This document shows, piece by piece, positions 52,943-61,342 of a stretch of 64,000 nucleotides of DNA. The notes beneath the pieces were generated by a model, which worked only from the letters and a program-made list of their open reading frames with translations, did no database searches and was not told the origin of the DNA. The stretch spans positions 8,556,001-8,620,000 of the forward strand of contig NZ_CP059572.1 of NCBI RefSeq assembly GCF_019175365.1, read 5' to 3'. This stretch comes from Actinomadura graeca (GTDB lineage Bacteria; Actinomycetota; Actinomycetes; Streptosporangiales; Streptosporangiaceae). Every line of letters starts with the position of its first letter. Position 1 is the stretch's first letter. The translations under genes and the position numbers were made by a program.

Positions 52943-53080
52943 GTGACTTGCCGACCGTGTGACTTGCCGACCGTGTGACTTGCCGAACGTGTGACTTGTC
53001 GAACGTGTGACTTGTCGAACGTGTGACTTGTCGAACGCGTGACTTGTCGAACGAGTGACTTGTCGAACGCGTGACCTGTC
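52943..53080. repeat. Iteron-like tandem array, 16 bp x 8 plus a partial
   Basis: Eight 16-bp units of GTGACTTGTCGAACGT type, plus GTGACCTGTC at the right end. Units 1-2 read GTGACTTGCCGACCGT, unit 3 is intermediate, units 4-8 have GTCGAACG with a variable last base: a one-way gradient from left to right. No spacers. Confidence 0.92.
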
Positions 53081-53116
53081 CGGTGCCGCGAAGGTGGAGG
53101 CGGGCGGAAGCGGGCA

Positions 53117-53197
53117 GATCGCGGAGCGATGCCGCGTTCACCCAGGTTTGGTCACGCGGCGAGCCGCCAGGCGAGCGAAGTTGGCCGGGATCTTGAG
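53117..53197. repeat. Dispersed intergenic element, copy 2
   Basis: About 80 percent identical to 21366-21444: GATCGCGGAGCGATG at the left (a small hairpin ATCGC-GGA-GCGAT) and GGCGAGCCGCCAGGCGAGC in the middle. As at 21 kb it lies just past the stop codon of a minus-strand gene. The outer stem of hairpin 2 is lost here. Confidence 0.7.
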
Positions 53198-53204
53198 ACG
53201 CAGC

Positions 53205-54158
53205 CTAGGCAGCCTTGGGGAGGGGAGTGTCGGCGGGGGAACTCAGGACGTCGCGGATGCCCGGGGGGAGTGTGTCGCCCCACAACCAGTCGTTGACGGT
53301 GCCGGCGAAGCTGCGGGGCGGGCTGACGGACAGCAGGCGTGGAGTGACGGGGGTCAGAAGCGCTTCGAAAGGGGCGGAGGGTTGCAGGTGCTCGCGGCGG
53401 GTGGAACCCCAGAACTCGCTGAAGTCGGTTTCGGTGAGGTGGCGGTTGGCGCTGATTGTGCGAGTCCGTGAGGCGGGGCCGGTGGCCAGCCAGGACCAGT
53501 GGTCGCTGAGGAGATGGCGTGCGGTGGTGCGTAGGACGTTGAGGGCTGCGAGGTCGTGGGGGCAGGCGACATCGGTGATCTGGAGCTCGGGCAGGCCGAA
53601 CCGGCGAAGGCCGGAGGTGCGCAGGCGGACGCAAGAGCAGCCGTTGACGCCCTCGGGGTCCCGGTCGGGTTCGGCGGCTGTGCAGCGGCCGTTGGCGCGG
53701 TAGGGCGGGAGGATGTCGCCGAGCCAGCCGTCGGCGAGCACGAAGGTCGTTCGCTCGGCGATGGGCTGCAGGATCTGGCCGGTGACCAGGTCGGCGGCGA
53801 TGCCCCTCGTCGCGGTGGCGAGGGCGTGCGCGGCGGCGCGGGCGACTTGGGCGGCGCGTGGCTGGTCGGTGACCGGTGCCGTGGAGGTGACGATGGCGAA
53901 TCCCGTTGCGAAGGAGAAGGCCCGTTCGGTTGGCCGCTGCTCGGGATGGACGGCCTTGATCTGCGCGGGGTCCCAGCGGAGGTCCGCGAGATCCTCACGG
54001 CGGAGGTGGAGTTGGGGCGTGCCGAGCCGTCCCGCGATGTGGGGGCCGTAGGCGCCGGGAAGGCTGCGTACGAACTCCGCCAGGTCGTGCGGGATGTGAT
54101 CGGCGGCCACGGCGAACCGGGATGTGGTGGTCGAGGGGACCGGAAAGGTGACGGTCAT
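53205..54158 (-). CDS. Unrecognised Cys-rich family protein, paralogue 2
   Basis: 317 aa, paralogue of 42401-43303. Common features: a start of the form M(S/T)VT-x-x-VP, RLGTP near 45, FVLADGWLGDILPPYRANG, C159, C174-x-C176, RTSGLRRFGLPELQITDVAC (C199), H201, DLAALNVLRTTA, FSEFWG, and a C-terminal WLWGDTLPPG. The spacing C..CxC..CxH is the same in both and could bind zinc or iron. GAAGGG lies before the ATG at 54158. Its 24-bp element is 63 bp upstream. No function assigned. Confidence 0.75.
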   Translation of the reverse strand: MTVTFPVPSTTTSRFAVAADHIPHDLAEFVRSLPGAYGPHIAGRLGTPQLHLRREDLADLRWDPAQIKAVHPEQRPTERAFSFATGFAIVTSTAPVTDQPRAAQVARAAAHALATATRGIAADLVTGQILQPIAERTTFVLADGWLGDILPPYRANGRCTAAEPDRDPEGVNGCSCVRLRTSGLRRFGLPELQITDVACPHDLAALNVLRTTARHLLSDHWSWLATGPASRTRTISANRHLTETDFSEFWGSTRREHLQPSAPFEALLTPVTPRLLSVSPPRSFAGTVNDWLWGDTLPPGIRDVLSSPADTPLPKAA

Positions 54159-54220
54159 CAGGTGGCCCTTCTGTGACGGAGTGTGACTATCAGCATGTGT
54201 CCTCGTCAGGGAGAGAGAAG

Positions 54221-54244
54221 GTAGAACGTCATTCTGGGGATAAC
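54221..54244 (-). promoter_or_regulatory. Shared 24-bp element, copy 3
   Basis: In the gene's sense: GTTATCCCCAGAAT, variable GA, CGTTCTAC. One base in the DnaA-like core differs from the other two copies. Confidence 0.75.
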
Positions 54245-54691
54245 TCCGTCCGGACTGCTCAGAGAAGTTGCTGGCTCTGGCCCGGTTGTGACCGGAGGAG
54301 CTTGGCCGCAGTGCGGCTGTGCGCTTGGGTGCGAAGCGGGTTTGTGGCGATGTCGGCGACCGTCGAAGGTTGGCGGGAGCTTGTGCGGTGTTGGTCGCTG
54401 GCCGATGGGGGCTTCGGCGAACGGTTTTCTGGTGCCTCGTGCGGGACTGTCTGCCTGGGGATCGGGTTGCGATCGACTTGGTGTCGGGCTCTCTCGCTTC
54501 TGGTTGGTGTGGCGGGTCGCGGGAGTTTTGGGCCTGGTGGTTGTTTCTGGCTCAGTTCTAGGTCTTGGACCTTTGATTCCTCGTAAGGCATGGCTCCGCC
54601 CTTTGTTCGTGTGGTCGGGGCAACCGGGGGTGTGCGGTGCGGCCGTAAACGTGTGGACAGGGTGGATGGGGGAGTGGCCAGACTGAGAGCC
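54245..54691. other. Low-GC gap before the acetyltransferase gene
   Basis: About 450 bp, visibly lower in GC than the flanks. A 110-codon minus-strand stretch from 54588 (MPYEESKVQDLELSQ) has a partial ribosome-binding site but is Pro/Ser/Arg low-complexity with unusual codons, so it is not called. TGGACA near 54655 may belong to the next gene's promoter. Confidence 0.3.
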
Positions 54692-55168
54692 ATGGAGATC
54701 AAAGGCGACTTGGTTGTGCTGCGCCCGGTGGACGAGGAGGACGCCGCCGTCCTGCACGGGATCGTCCGGGAACCGGAGGTCGCGGCGTGGTGGGCGCCGC
54801 CTGAAGGGTTCGACGGGATGCTCGCGATCGTCATGGAAGGCGGGGTCATAGGCGCCATCCGGTACGACGAGGAACTGGACGAGGACTACCGGTACGCGAG
54901 CATCGACATCTTCATCGGTGCCCGTCATCAGGGGCGTGGGGTCGGGACGGACGCGGTCCGGACGCTGGCCCGGTGGTTGATCCGGGAGCGGGGGCACCAC
55001 CGGATCACCATCGATCCGGCGGTCGTCAACACCGTGGCGATCAAGTGCTACCGCAAGGTGGGGTTCAAGCCCGTCGGGACGATGCGCGAGTACGAGCGCG
55101 ACCCGATCTCGGGCCGGTGGCGGGACGGGCTGCTCATGGATCTTCTTGCGCGGGAGCTGATCGGCTGA
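54692..55168 (+). CDS. GNAT acetyltransferase (AAC(6')-like)
   Basis: 158 aa. GNAT motif A is IDIFIGARHQGRGVGTDAVRTLARWL (Q/RxxGxG/A as QGRGVG, near 80), followed by ITIDPAVVNTVAIKCYRKVGF. The layout (LRPVDEEDAAVLHGIV ... EVAAWWAPP at the N-terminus) is that of aminoglycoside 6'-N-acetyltransferases, but many relatives act on other amines, so resistance is not established. The start at the ATG 54692 is chosen by homology; a GTG at 54674 is possible. Confidence 0.85.
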   Translation: MEIKGDLVVLRPVDEEDAAVLHGIVREPEVAAWWAPPEGFDGMLAIVMEGGVIGAIRYDEELDEDYRYASIDIFIGARHQGRGVGTDAVRTLARWLIRERGHHRITIDPAVVNTVAIKCYRKVGFKPVGTMREYERDPISGRWRDGLLMDLLARELIG

Positions 55169-55413
55169 TTCTGGGGGACCCGGGCCGGGGCGGGTTGCTT
55201 GTGAACTCGTGCCCACATGGCCCGTGGCGTCACGGGATCTCTGTCCAGGTCCGACACGCCGTTGACCATGGAAAAGACCAGCTTCGGCCGAATTCGCGGG
55301 GATTCGCGCGGCATCGACTGCGGAATCGGGGGGAATGTGTACGTTGGGTAGATCAATACAGCTGTGAGCTGCGGGGACGGTCCCGCCGCCCAGCTCGAAA
55401 AGGGAGGTCCTCC

Positions 55414-55626
55414 GTGACCCGAACGCTGTCGAGGGGCACGCGTGTCACCGGTGCCGAACGTACTCGGCTCGCCGCGGAGCTCGCTCCGCGGTACGCGGCC
55501 GGCGAGAGCATCCGCGATCTGGCCGCCGAGACGGGCCGCTCGTACGGATTCATCTACAACGTCCTGAAGGAAGCGGGCGTCCCGCTGCGCGGGCGGGGTG
55601 GCAACACCCGCCGCAAGAAGGACTGA
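55414..55626 (+). CDS. Small helix-turn-helix protein
   Basis: 70 aa: GAERTRLAAELAPRYAAGES, then IRDLAAETGRSYGFIYNVLKEAG and a basic tail GRGGNTRRKKD. This compact homeodomain-like HTH protein is conserved in actinomycetes, probably nucleoid-associated or a regulator; the target is unknown. GGGAGG 6 nt before the GTG at 55414. Confidence 0.85.
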   Translation: MTRTLSRGTRVTGAERTRLAAELAPRYAAGESIRDLAAETGRSYGFIYNVLKEAGVPLRGRGGNTRRKKD

Positions 55627-55698
55627 CCGCTCCCCGAGAGAAAGATAGACAAGCACATGTTCGGACGTCCCCCTCGCCCCCCGGGGGGACCCCGTGCC

Positions 55699-57012
55699 CT
55701 ACGAGCGGCGGAAGGCTCCGGTGACCTCGGAGCGTCCGTTCAGGCTGGCGAGGTCGGCGGCTGCGCGTCCCGCCACCCAGCCCTCGTAGTTGGAGACCGA
55801 ACCCGCCCGGCTCTTGGCCAGGTTGGGAAACATCTTGCCGACGGCCAGTTCGACGGCCTGGTCGCGCGCGGCCAGCACGGGAAGCAGATCCTTCCCGCCC
55901 GCGCCCGCGGTCGCCTGGTTCGTCGCCTCTTCGGCCGCATCCCGCAGCCGCTCCCCGATCCGGGCCGCGTAGGCGTTGAGGAAGGCGTGGCGGAAGGAAC
56001 GGGTCCGGGACCGTCCGGCCGCGTCCCGTTTGGGTCCCGCGTGCACCATCGCCGCGGTCGCCTGCACCAGCAGTGAGGTGAAGAGCATCTCCACCGCTGC
56101 GAGATCGGCGGGAAACCCCAGCACGGTCGAGAACCCCAGCTCCCTGTGCCACACAGCACGGCATCTGTTGGCGTCCGCCACGACGGTCAGGAGGACGGCC
56201 TTGGGCGCGTCGTACGGATTGTCCACCGCGACACGCCGCCCGGCGGGGCCATCCAGGTCACCGGTCTCCGCGGCCAGCAAGGCGTGGTCGATACTGTGCC
56301 GCGCTATGAGCTCCTGAGCGCGCGCGCTCAGCGCCTCCGCCTCCTCTGGGAACTCGGTCGACTCCGCCTTGGCCAGGAGGGCCCGGACCTTGGCCAGCAT
56401 TCGCTGATCCACCTCGCGGGCCCGGCTGTGCGAGGGAGCCTCCGTGCAGGGCGTACCGGGCGGCGGGCCGATCCTCGCCAGGCGTGGCAGGCCCTCCAGC
56501 AGATGGACGAGTTCGACGCTGCAGGCGACGAGGGCGGGGCGTTCGACGCCCTCGCGCGCGCACCACGCGTCCGGGTGATCGTCGTCGTGCCCCCACCAGA
56601 TGCCGGCGCCGAGGACGGCGAGCTGCTCGCGCCACTGGTCGTCCACCGTGGTGGCGGCGTAGGCGCGCATCTCGGCGGCGATGGCGTCGGTGGCGAGGCG
56701 CCCGTGCCTGGCCGTGCGGCGGCGCCCGGCGAACCGGACGACGTCGGCGGGCTGCCAGCCGCGTTCCCACGCCGTGGTGACGGACCGGCGCAGCCGCGCG
56801 GCGAGGCACCGGTCGGCGGCGCGCGTCCAGCCCGGCGCGTCCGGCCGCCCCGCCAGGACGGCCACGCAGTGGCGGAACGCGGTCTCATCGTTCCGCGAGA
56901 GCGCTCGCACCGCCTCGGCCGCCAGCTCCCCGGCCTCCTCCGCGAAGGAGGGCACGGCGGACGCGGGATCCGCCGCCTCACCGGACCGTGGCCGCCACCA
57001 CGCCTTCCGCAC
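55699..57012 (-). CDS. DUF2786-containing protein
   Basis: 437 aa. The helical N-terminal half has no recognised domain; the DUF2786 motif lies near the middle: VRALLAKAESTEFPEEAEAL then SARAQELIARHSIDHALL. The C-terminus (NEATNQATAGAGGK-like region, VGKMFPNLAKSRAGSVSNYEGW) is typical of long DUF2786 proteins. The GTG at 57012, with GGGAG 7 nt upstream, is preferred over 57066. Function unknown; DUF2786 also occurs in phage and conjugative proteins. Confidence 0.82.
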   Translation of the reverse strand: MRKAWWRPRSGEAADPASAVPSFAEEAGELAAEAVRALSRNDETAFRHCVAVLAGRPDAPGWTRAADRCLAARLRRSVTTAWERGWQPADVVRFAGRRRTARHGRLATDAIAAEMRAYAATTVDDQWREQLAVLGAGIWWGHDDDHPDAWCAREGVERPALVACSVELVHLLEGLPRLARIGPPPGTPCTEAPSHSRAREVDQRMLAKVRALLAKAESTEFPEEAEALSARAQELIARHSIDHALLAAETGDLDGPAGRRVAVDNPYDAPKAVLLTVVADANRCRAVWHRELGFSTVLGFPADLAAVEMLFTSLLVQATAAMVHAGPKRDAAGRSRTRSFRHAFLNAYAARIGERLRDAAEEATNQATAGAGGKDLLPVLAARDQAVELAVGKMFPNLAKSRAGSVSNYEGWVAGRAAADLASLNGRSEVTGAFRRS

Positions 57013-57297
57013 GCGCCACTCCCGTCGTCCCCTGACTCCGTCACCTGGCCAGGACGATCCTGCCACGCACCGGTCCGCTCCCGGGGGCGGACGGTCACCG
57101 GCGCCGTGGATTCACCCGGCGTGCACCTGCCCGACTGTGGGGGGATCTGCTGTTTTCACAGGCATTTGCCCGCCTTAGTGCGTGCCTGGAGGTGTGCACT
57201 ATCTGTCTGTTGAGACAGGGAGGGGTGGCCATGGCGGGATGGAGAAACCCCGGCCAAGCGGCCGGGGCTTCCGGGCACGGGGGGCTCCCGGCCCGTT

Positions 57298-57570
57298 CTA
57301 GCTTGAGGCGTGCGGGTCCTCCCGCATCTCCTCGACCACCACGCTCTGGTAGGCGCGGGTCGTGTCCGGGACGTAGCTGAGCCGGGCCAGGGCCTTGCCG
57401 TCGTGGTCCCGGATCTCGAAGTGATAGCCCTCTGCCGCGTCGCCGACGTGGGCGACGGCCTGGTCGTGGCGGAGGCGGCACATGGTGTCGACCTTCTCCA
57501 GCGCGACCTTGAGGCTGCCCGCGTCGCTGATGAGCCGCGCCGGCTCACTCGTCTCCCAGATCTCGAACAT
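57298..57570 (-). CDS. Hypothetical small protein
   Basis: 90 aa, not recognised: FEIWETSEPARLISDAGSLK, ALEKVDTMCRLRHDQAVAHV, YHFEIRDHDGKALARLSYVP. Beta-rich, acidic C-terminus, no membrane segment. AGGA 8 nt before the ATG. The flanking gaps (57013-57297 and 57571-57864, each just under 300 bp) show no gene. Confidence 0.6.
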   Translation of the reverse strand: MFEIWETSEPARLISDAGSLKVALEKVDTMCRLRHDQAVAHVGDAAEGYHFEIRDHDGKALARLSYVPDTTRAYQSVVVEEMREDPHASS

Positions 57571-57864
57571 CGTCAGTCCTGTCGGCGGTAGGTCGGTCGG
57601 AAGGGACGGGCGGAAGGAACGGGCGGGGCATTCCCAACGTCGGGGACAGCTTGCGCCGATTTGATGGATCTTTCAATCAGCACAGATATCGGATTCATCA
57701 CTATTCGAAGTTATGTACGTCCGTAGAGTCATCTCACCGGTGGCGGACACGGACACCTTCCCAGATCGCGGGCCGTCTGGCCAGGATCGATACTTGAAAC
57801 CGAATCTTGTTCCAGTAGAACGCGGGAGCCGGTGCCTACCGGCCTCGGGATTCTCACACTCAGG

Positions 57865-58962
57865 TCATACGTCGGTGACGGCCACCACGGTTTCCTTGGC
57901 GCCGGGTTCGGTGAAGCGGGCCAGCGCCTCGCCTTCGGCGGTGAGAGCCTTGACGGCGGTCGGCGGGAGGGGTTCGAAGGGGCGGAGGGTGAGCGTGGCC
58001 ACCTTCCGCTTGTAGTCCTGCTCCCAGATGCCGCGGGCGAAGCCGTCCCAAAGGAACACGGCCCGGACGCGCAGGTTCTTTGTCGTCAGGGACGGCCGGT
58101 CCCGGTCGGCGATGATCCGCCTGCGGTCCGCGTGGGCGAGGACCAGGCCGTCGAACTCGGGCAGGAAGCGCGCGGGCGCGGGAACGTCCTCATCCGGCCG
58201 CGGCGCGTCGGGGAGGTCGAACAGTTCCCGGCCCTTGTCGTCCGCGAAAACGCGCAGGGCCGGCCGCAGCCGCTCGAAGACTTCGCTGAGCGCCGGTAGT
58301 CCGGACCAGGTCTGCGCGTCCGCCACCGAGGCGGGACCGTATGCCGCCAGGTAGCGGAGCATCAGCTCGTCGGTCGCTGGGACGGATGCGGGCGACGTAC
58401 CCAGCCATGTATCGGCCAGGGTGAACTCCGACGTGCGCGGAAAGGCCCACCTGTCCTCCGTGGGGACCATGACCAGCGGCAGGCACATACGGACGGCGTA
58501 GCCCAGCGCGCGGTCGTTGACGTCGGGGAACTCCTCTTGCAGTAGCGCCCGCACAGCGTTGAAGGTGCGGGGACCGTCCTCTAGAAGCGCCCTGGCCGCC
58601 GGGACGACACGGCTCAGGTCGAGTCCCTTGGCACGGTCTCCCAGGACGCGCATCGCACCGTCCAAGGTCGGCTGCATCGCCGTGCGGAACGCGGTGTAGT
58701 CGTCGGCCGTCACCAGGTGCAGCGTGGCGCGCATCATCGTCGCGCGGACGAGTGAACGGTCATGTACTGCGGAGTGCAGGTCGGACACCTGGAAGCCGGC
58801 CACCCGCGTCCAGAGACCAAGGAAGGGCGGCTTCGGCTCCTGCGCCTGCATGCCGCATAGGCGCGCCACCGCGTCGGTGATCGGAACGGGCTCCCGGGAG
58901 AGCAGGAGCTGTCGTGCCAGCGTGGCTCGGTTCAGAGCCCGGACGCTGAGGGTGTCCGCCAT
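57865..58962 (-). CDS. Winged-helix DNA-binding protein of the AlkZ/YcaQ (HTH_42) family
   Basis: 365 aa. Pattern: TLSVRALNRATLARQLLL, then GMQAQEPKPPFLGLW with a QAQ motif matching the catalytic QxQ of AlkZ-type DNA glycosylases, ATMMRATLHLVTADDY, LLRYLAAYGPASVADAQTWSGL, LPEFDGLVLAHADRRRI, and FLWDGFARGIWE near the C-terminus. Repair of alkylated or crosslinked DNA is inferred from the motif. It stands alone, divergent from the siderophore-interacting protein gene. The ATG at 58962 is preferred; 58971 is the alternative. Confidence 0.82.
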   Translation of the reverse strand: MADTLSVRALNRATLARQLLLSREPVPITDAVARLCGMQAQEPKPPFLGLWTRVAGFQVSDLHSAVHDRSLVRATMMRATLHLVTADDYTAFRTAMQPTLDGAMRVLGDRAKGLDLSRVVPAARALLEDGPRTFNAVRALLQEEFPDVNDRALGYAVRMCLPLVMVPTEDRWAFPRTSEFTLADTWLGTSPASVPATDELMLRYLAAYGPASVADAQTWSGLPALSEVFERLRPALRVFADDKGRELFDLPDAPRPDEDVPAPARFLPEFDGLVLAHADRRRIIADRDRPSLTTKNLRVRAVFLWDGFARGIWEQDYKRKVATLTLRPFEPLPPTAVKALTAEGEALARFTEPGAKETVVAVTDV

Positions 58963-59102
58963 TGTGATCACTTTCTCGCAGGCCCGGACATCACCGGGGT
59001 GGAGCCGCAGGGGACGACCCTACCCATGCCGCCATCAGAGGCATCCGATCCGGCGACGGCGGCCCCGGTCTCATGCGCTCACGGGCGCCCTCTGTCGGTC
59101 AT

Positions 59103-59171
59103 CTTGACGCGCGAGTCAAGGGGTGGAAAAGCAACTCTTCGCGATCTAACGTGTTTTCGCGATATATCGCG
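59103..59171. promoter_or_regulatory. Two palindromic operators before the siderophore-interacting protein gene
   Basis: CTTGAC-GCGCGA-GTCAAG (59103-59120) and the perfect 14-bp palindrome CGCGATATATCGCG (59158-59171), with an extra half-site TTCGCGAT at 59138-59145, 18 bp before the matching half of the palindrome. The second lies 17 bp before the ATG. A PadR- or TetR-type repressor could bind; none is adjacent. Confidence 0.55.
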
Positions 59172-59187
59172 TGACTCGGAGGGAGAG

Positions 59188-59955
59188 ATGATGACCGTTG
59201 ATGGGAACGCGCCCAAGCGCGGGGTGCGGGGGCGGCTGCTCGACCTGATGTTCGTGCGGGGGAGGGTGGAGGACGTCCGGCCCGCGACGGAGCGGATGCG
59301 CTGGATCACGATCGGGGGTGTGCCCGGCCTGGAGTGGACGCCGGGTCAGCAGGTCCGCGTGCATGTGCAGGACATCTCCGCCGCCCGGACATGGGTCAGC
59401 GGCGCCTTCCTCCACGCGCTGCGGACCTACTCGGTCTGGGATTACGACGGAGCCGCCGGAGTCATGGAGCTGTGCATCCTCGACCACGAGGGGGACGGGC
59501 CGGGTGTGCGCTGGGCCCGGACCGTCCGGGCGGGGGACGAGGTCGTGTTCGGCAAGCCGGAGGGCCGGTTCACCCTCAGGGAGGGCGCGTACCACGTGTT
59601 CGTCGGCGAGGAGACGGCCTCGGTGCCGTTCGGTGCCATGCTGCGGGCGGCCGACGCGGACGAACCCGTGCACGGCGTGATCGAGGTCCCCGGGCCGGAG
59701 GACCGGCTCCCGCTGCCGCGCGCGGGGGAGTTGACCTGGCGCCACCGGGGCGATGCGTCCGCCGCCGCGTCCGAGGGGCTCGTGGAGGCCGTGCGTGCGC
59801 TCGAACTGCCCGCCGAGCCGGGGTCCGCCTACGTGGCGGGGGAGGCACGCACCGTGCAGGCCGTCCGCGCCCATCTGGTGACGGACCGAGGATGGCCACG
59901 CAGATCCGTGCAGGTCAAGCCGTTCTGGACGCCGGGCAAGCGCGGGATGGAGTGA
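59188..59955 (+). CDS. Siderophore-interacting protein (FAD-dependent ferric reductase family)
   Basis: 255 aa. FAD domain: RGRVEDVRPATERMRWITIGG, WTPGQQVRVHVQ, RTYSVWDYDGAAGVMELCIL and the PGVRWARTVRAGDEVVF region (family R-x-Y-S/T motif as RTYSV). The C-terminal NAD(P)H half has VFVGEETASVPFGAML and YVAGEARTVQAVRAHLV. It would release iron by reducing ferric siderophores in the cytoplasm. No siderophore cluster is adjacent. GGAGGG precedes ATG 59188/59191. Confidence 0.9.
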   Translation: MMTVDGNAPKRGVRGRLLDLMFVRGRVEDVRPATERMRWITIGGVPGLEWTPGQQVRVHVQDISAARTWVSGAFLHALRTYSVWDYDGAAGVMELCILDHEGDGPGVRWARTVRAGDEVVFGKPEGRFTLREGAYHVFVGEETASVPFGAMLRAADADEPVHGVIEVPGPEDRLPLPRAGELTWRHRGDASAAASEGLVEAVRALELPAEPGSAYVAGEARTVQAVRAHLVTDRGWPRRSVQVKPFWTPGKRGME

Positions 59956-60004
59956 TCGGGGACGCAGGCCCGCCGCGAGGGGTCCGGGGCGGCAATCCGT
60001 GAAA

Positions 60005-60034
60005 ATGCACGTGCATCAGCTCTTGCACCTGCAC
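60005..60034. promoter_or_regulatory. ATGCACGTGCAT palindrome and TGCAC half-sites
   Basis: A perfect 12-bp palindrome (60005-60016) followed by TGCAC at 60024 and 60030, 57-86 bp before the ATG at 60091. A four-half-site operator is likely; the protein is unknown. Confidence 0.45.
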
Positions 60035-60090
60035 GGCATTCCTAGCAGGATTACCCCGGACCCCCGCACGTGAACTCCCCGGAGATCGCG

Positions 60091-60573
60091 ATGACCGCAC
60101 ACTTGCGCGACAGTGACCGACAGGCGCTGCGGCTGGCCCAGGATCTCCGCGAGGAGATGCGGGCCGCACTTCCGCAGCAGGCCGCCGCACCTTCGGTCTC
60201 CCCCTTCGTCGATCAGGCCGGGATGCCCAGCGTCCTGCTCCGGATGGACGCCGACACCGCCCGCGCGCTCATGGCCGTGCTGGCCGAGCGGCGTGTGGAC
60301 CGTGCCGCCGCCCCGGCCGCCGAACCGCGCCGCGCCGACGGCTCGCACGTGCCGCCGCCGGCGGCCCAGCCGCCGCCCGCGCCGCAGGCCGCGGTCGCGA
60401 CGGGGCCGATCGCGGCGGTGGCCCCGCCCTCCGGCGGGCCCGCCTACGCGGAGCCGCCGTACGGCGGGCCGACGCCCGGTACGCAGGTCTTCGCCGAGCC
60501 GCCCGCGGGCGCGTCGGCGTTCGGCGGGACGGGCCCGACGCCGCTGGTGCCGTCGGTCTACCCGAGGCGCTGA
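60091..60573 (+). CDS. Hypothetical Ala/Pro-rich protein
   Basis: 160 aa, not recognised. A helical first half (MTAHLRDSDRQALRLAQDL, VLLRMDADTARALMAVLAER), then a Pro/Ala/Gly-rich disordered half. No signal peptide. GGAG 6 nt before the ATG at 60091. It is convergent with the permease operon (16 bp between stops). Confidence 0.6.
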   Translation: MTAHLRDSDRQALRLAQDLREEMRAALPQQAAAPSVSPFVDQAGMPSVLLRMDADTARALMAVLAERRVDRAAAPAAEPRRADGSHVPPPAAQPPPAPQAAVATGPIAAVAPPSGGPAYAEPPYGGPTPGTQVFAEPPAGASAFGGTGPTPLVPSVYPRR

Positions 60574-60589
60574 CCGCGCTCGCACGCCC

Positions 60590-61342
60590 CTACTCGTAAG
60601 GGTTCCGGGGCTTGGCGACGCGCCGTACCGCGCTGCCGTGCAGCTCGTGGACGCCCGTCGCGGCCGTGCCCGGCGCCGGTGGCCGCCATGTCCCGTCCAC
60701 CTGCACCCAGGCGTCGGCGGGGGGCTGCGGCAGGCCGCGGACGATCACGGGGAACGGGATGGCGTCCCCGGCGCAGCAGGCCATCTTCAGGCGGGTCACC
60801 TGCCAGCCGCCTGACTTGCGCGGGGTCACGAAGCCGGTGAGCCGCACCGGCACGCCGGCGAGGGACGCGGGCGCCCCCGTCTGGGCCTCGTAGGACCGGC
60901 CGATGAACTCTCCCATGGTCATGGGGATCGGGGCGCCACCGCGGGGGAGGGCGCCGAAGCCCTGGGCGGGCGGTGCCGGGGGAGGCGCCGGGCGGCCGTC
61001 GCGGGAGGCCGTGAACGAGCCGAGGGCCGGCGGCGCGATCACGAAGATCGCGAGGACCGGCAGGCACAGCAGCCAGGCGACCCGGGGTCCCCGTGAATGG
61101 TCGTGCCCGTGGGCGTCGGCGGAATCCCCATGGCCGTCCTCTTCGTCGCGGTGGCCGTCCGTGTCGCGCCACTCGCGGCGCAGCCCGGCGGCCCCCAGCA
61201 GGACGAGGACGCCTCCGGCGGGGACCAGCAGGTAGCGGAACCCCGGCTTGACGTAGTTGACGTACTCGCCGCTGGCCAGAGTGATCCACAGCACCGCGCC
61301 GCCGATGAGGACGAGCAGCAGGTTCTGGGCGGACCGCGTCAC
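60590..61342 (-). CDS. TIGR03943 family putative permease subunit
   Basis: 250 aa. Two to three membrane helices (LLLVLIGGAVLWITLASGEY, YLLVPAGGVLVLLGAAGL, WLLCLPVLAIFVIAP) with a His/Asp-rich loop (DGHRDEEDGHGDSADAHGHD) between them, then a soluble C-terminal domain with LTGFVTPRKSGGWQVTRLKM and ACCAGDA. The His/Asp loop could hold a metal. The GTG at 61342 overlaps the permease stop as GTGA. Together they are the actinobacterial form of the YcgQ/YcgR pair. Confidence 0.85.
   Translation of the reverse strand: MTRSAQNLLLVLIGGAVLWITLASGEYVNYVKPGFRYLLVPAGGVLVLLGAAGLRREWRDTDGHRDEEDGHGDSADAHGHDHSRGPRVAWLLCLPVLAIFVIAPPALGSFTASRDGRPAPPPAPPAQGFGALPRGGAPIPMTMGEFIGRSYEAQTGAPASLAGVPVRLTGFVTPRKSGGWQVTRLKMACCAGDAIPFPVIVRGLPQPPADAWVQVDGTWRPPAPGTAATGVHELHGSAVRRVAKPRNPYE

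Noticed and set aside
52943..53080. Possible CRISPR array (16-bp units)
   Set aside because: Units are contiguous and too short, with no spacers or cas genes.
52542..53141. Minus-strand 199-codon open frame with a 16-residue repeat
   Set aside because: The repeat follows from a 16-bp array read in three frames; composition is Ser/Arg/His low-complexity, with no ribosome-binding site or codon bias.
54206..55216. 336-codon minus-strand frame across the acetyltransferase gene
   Set aside because: It is antisense to a clear GNAT domain and has no recognisable protein features of its own.
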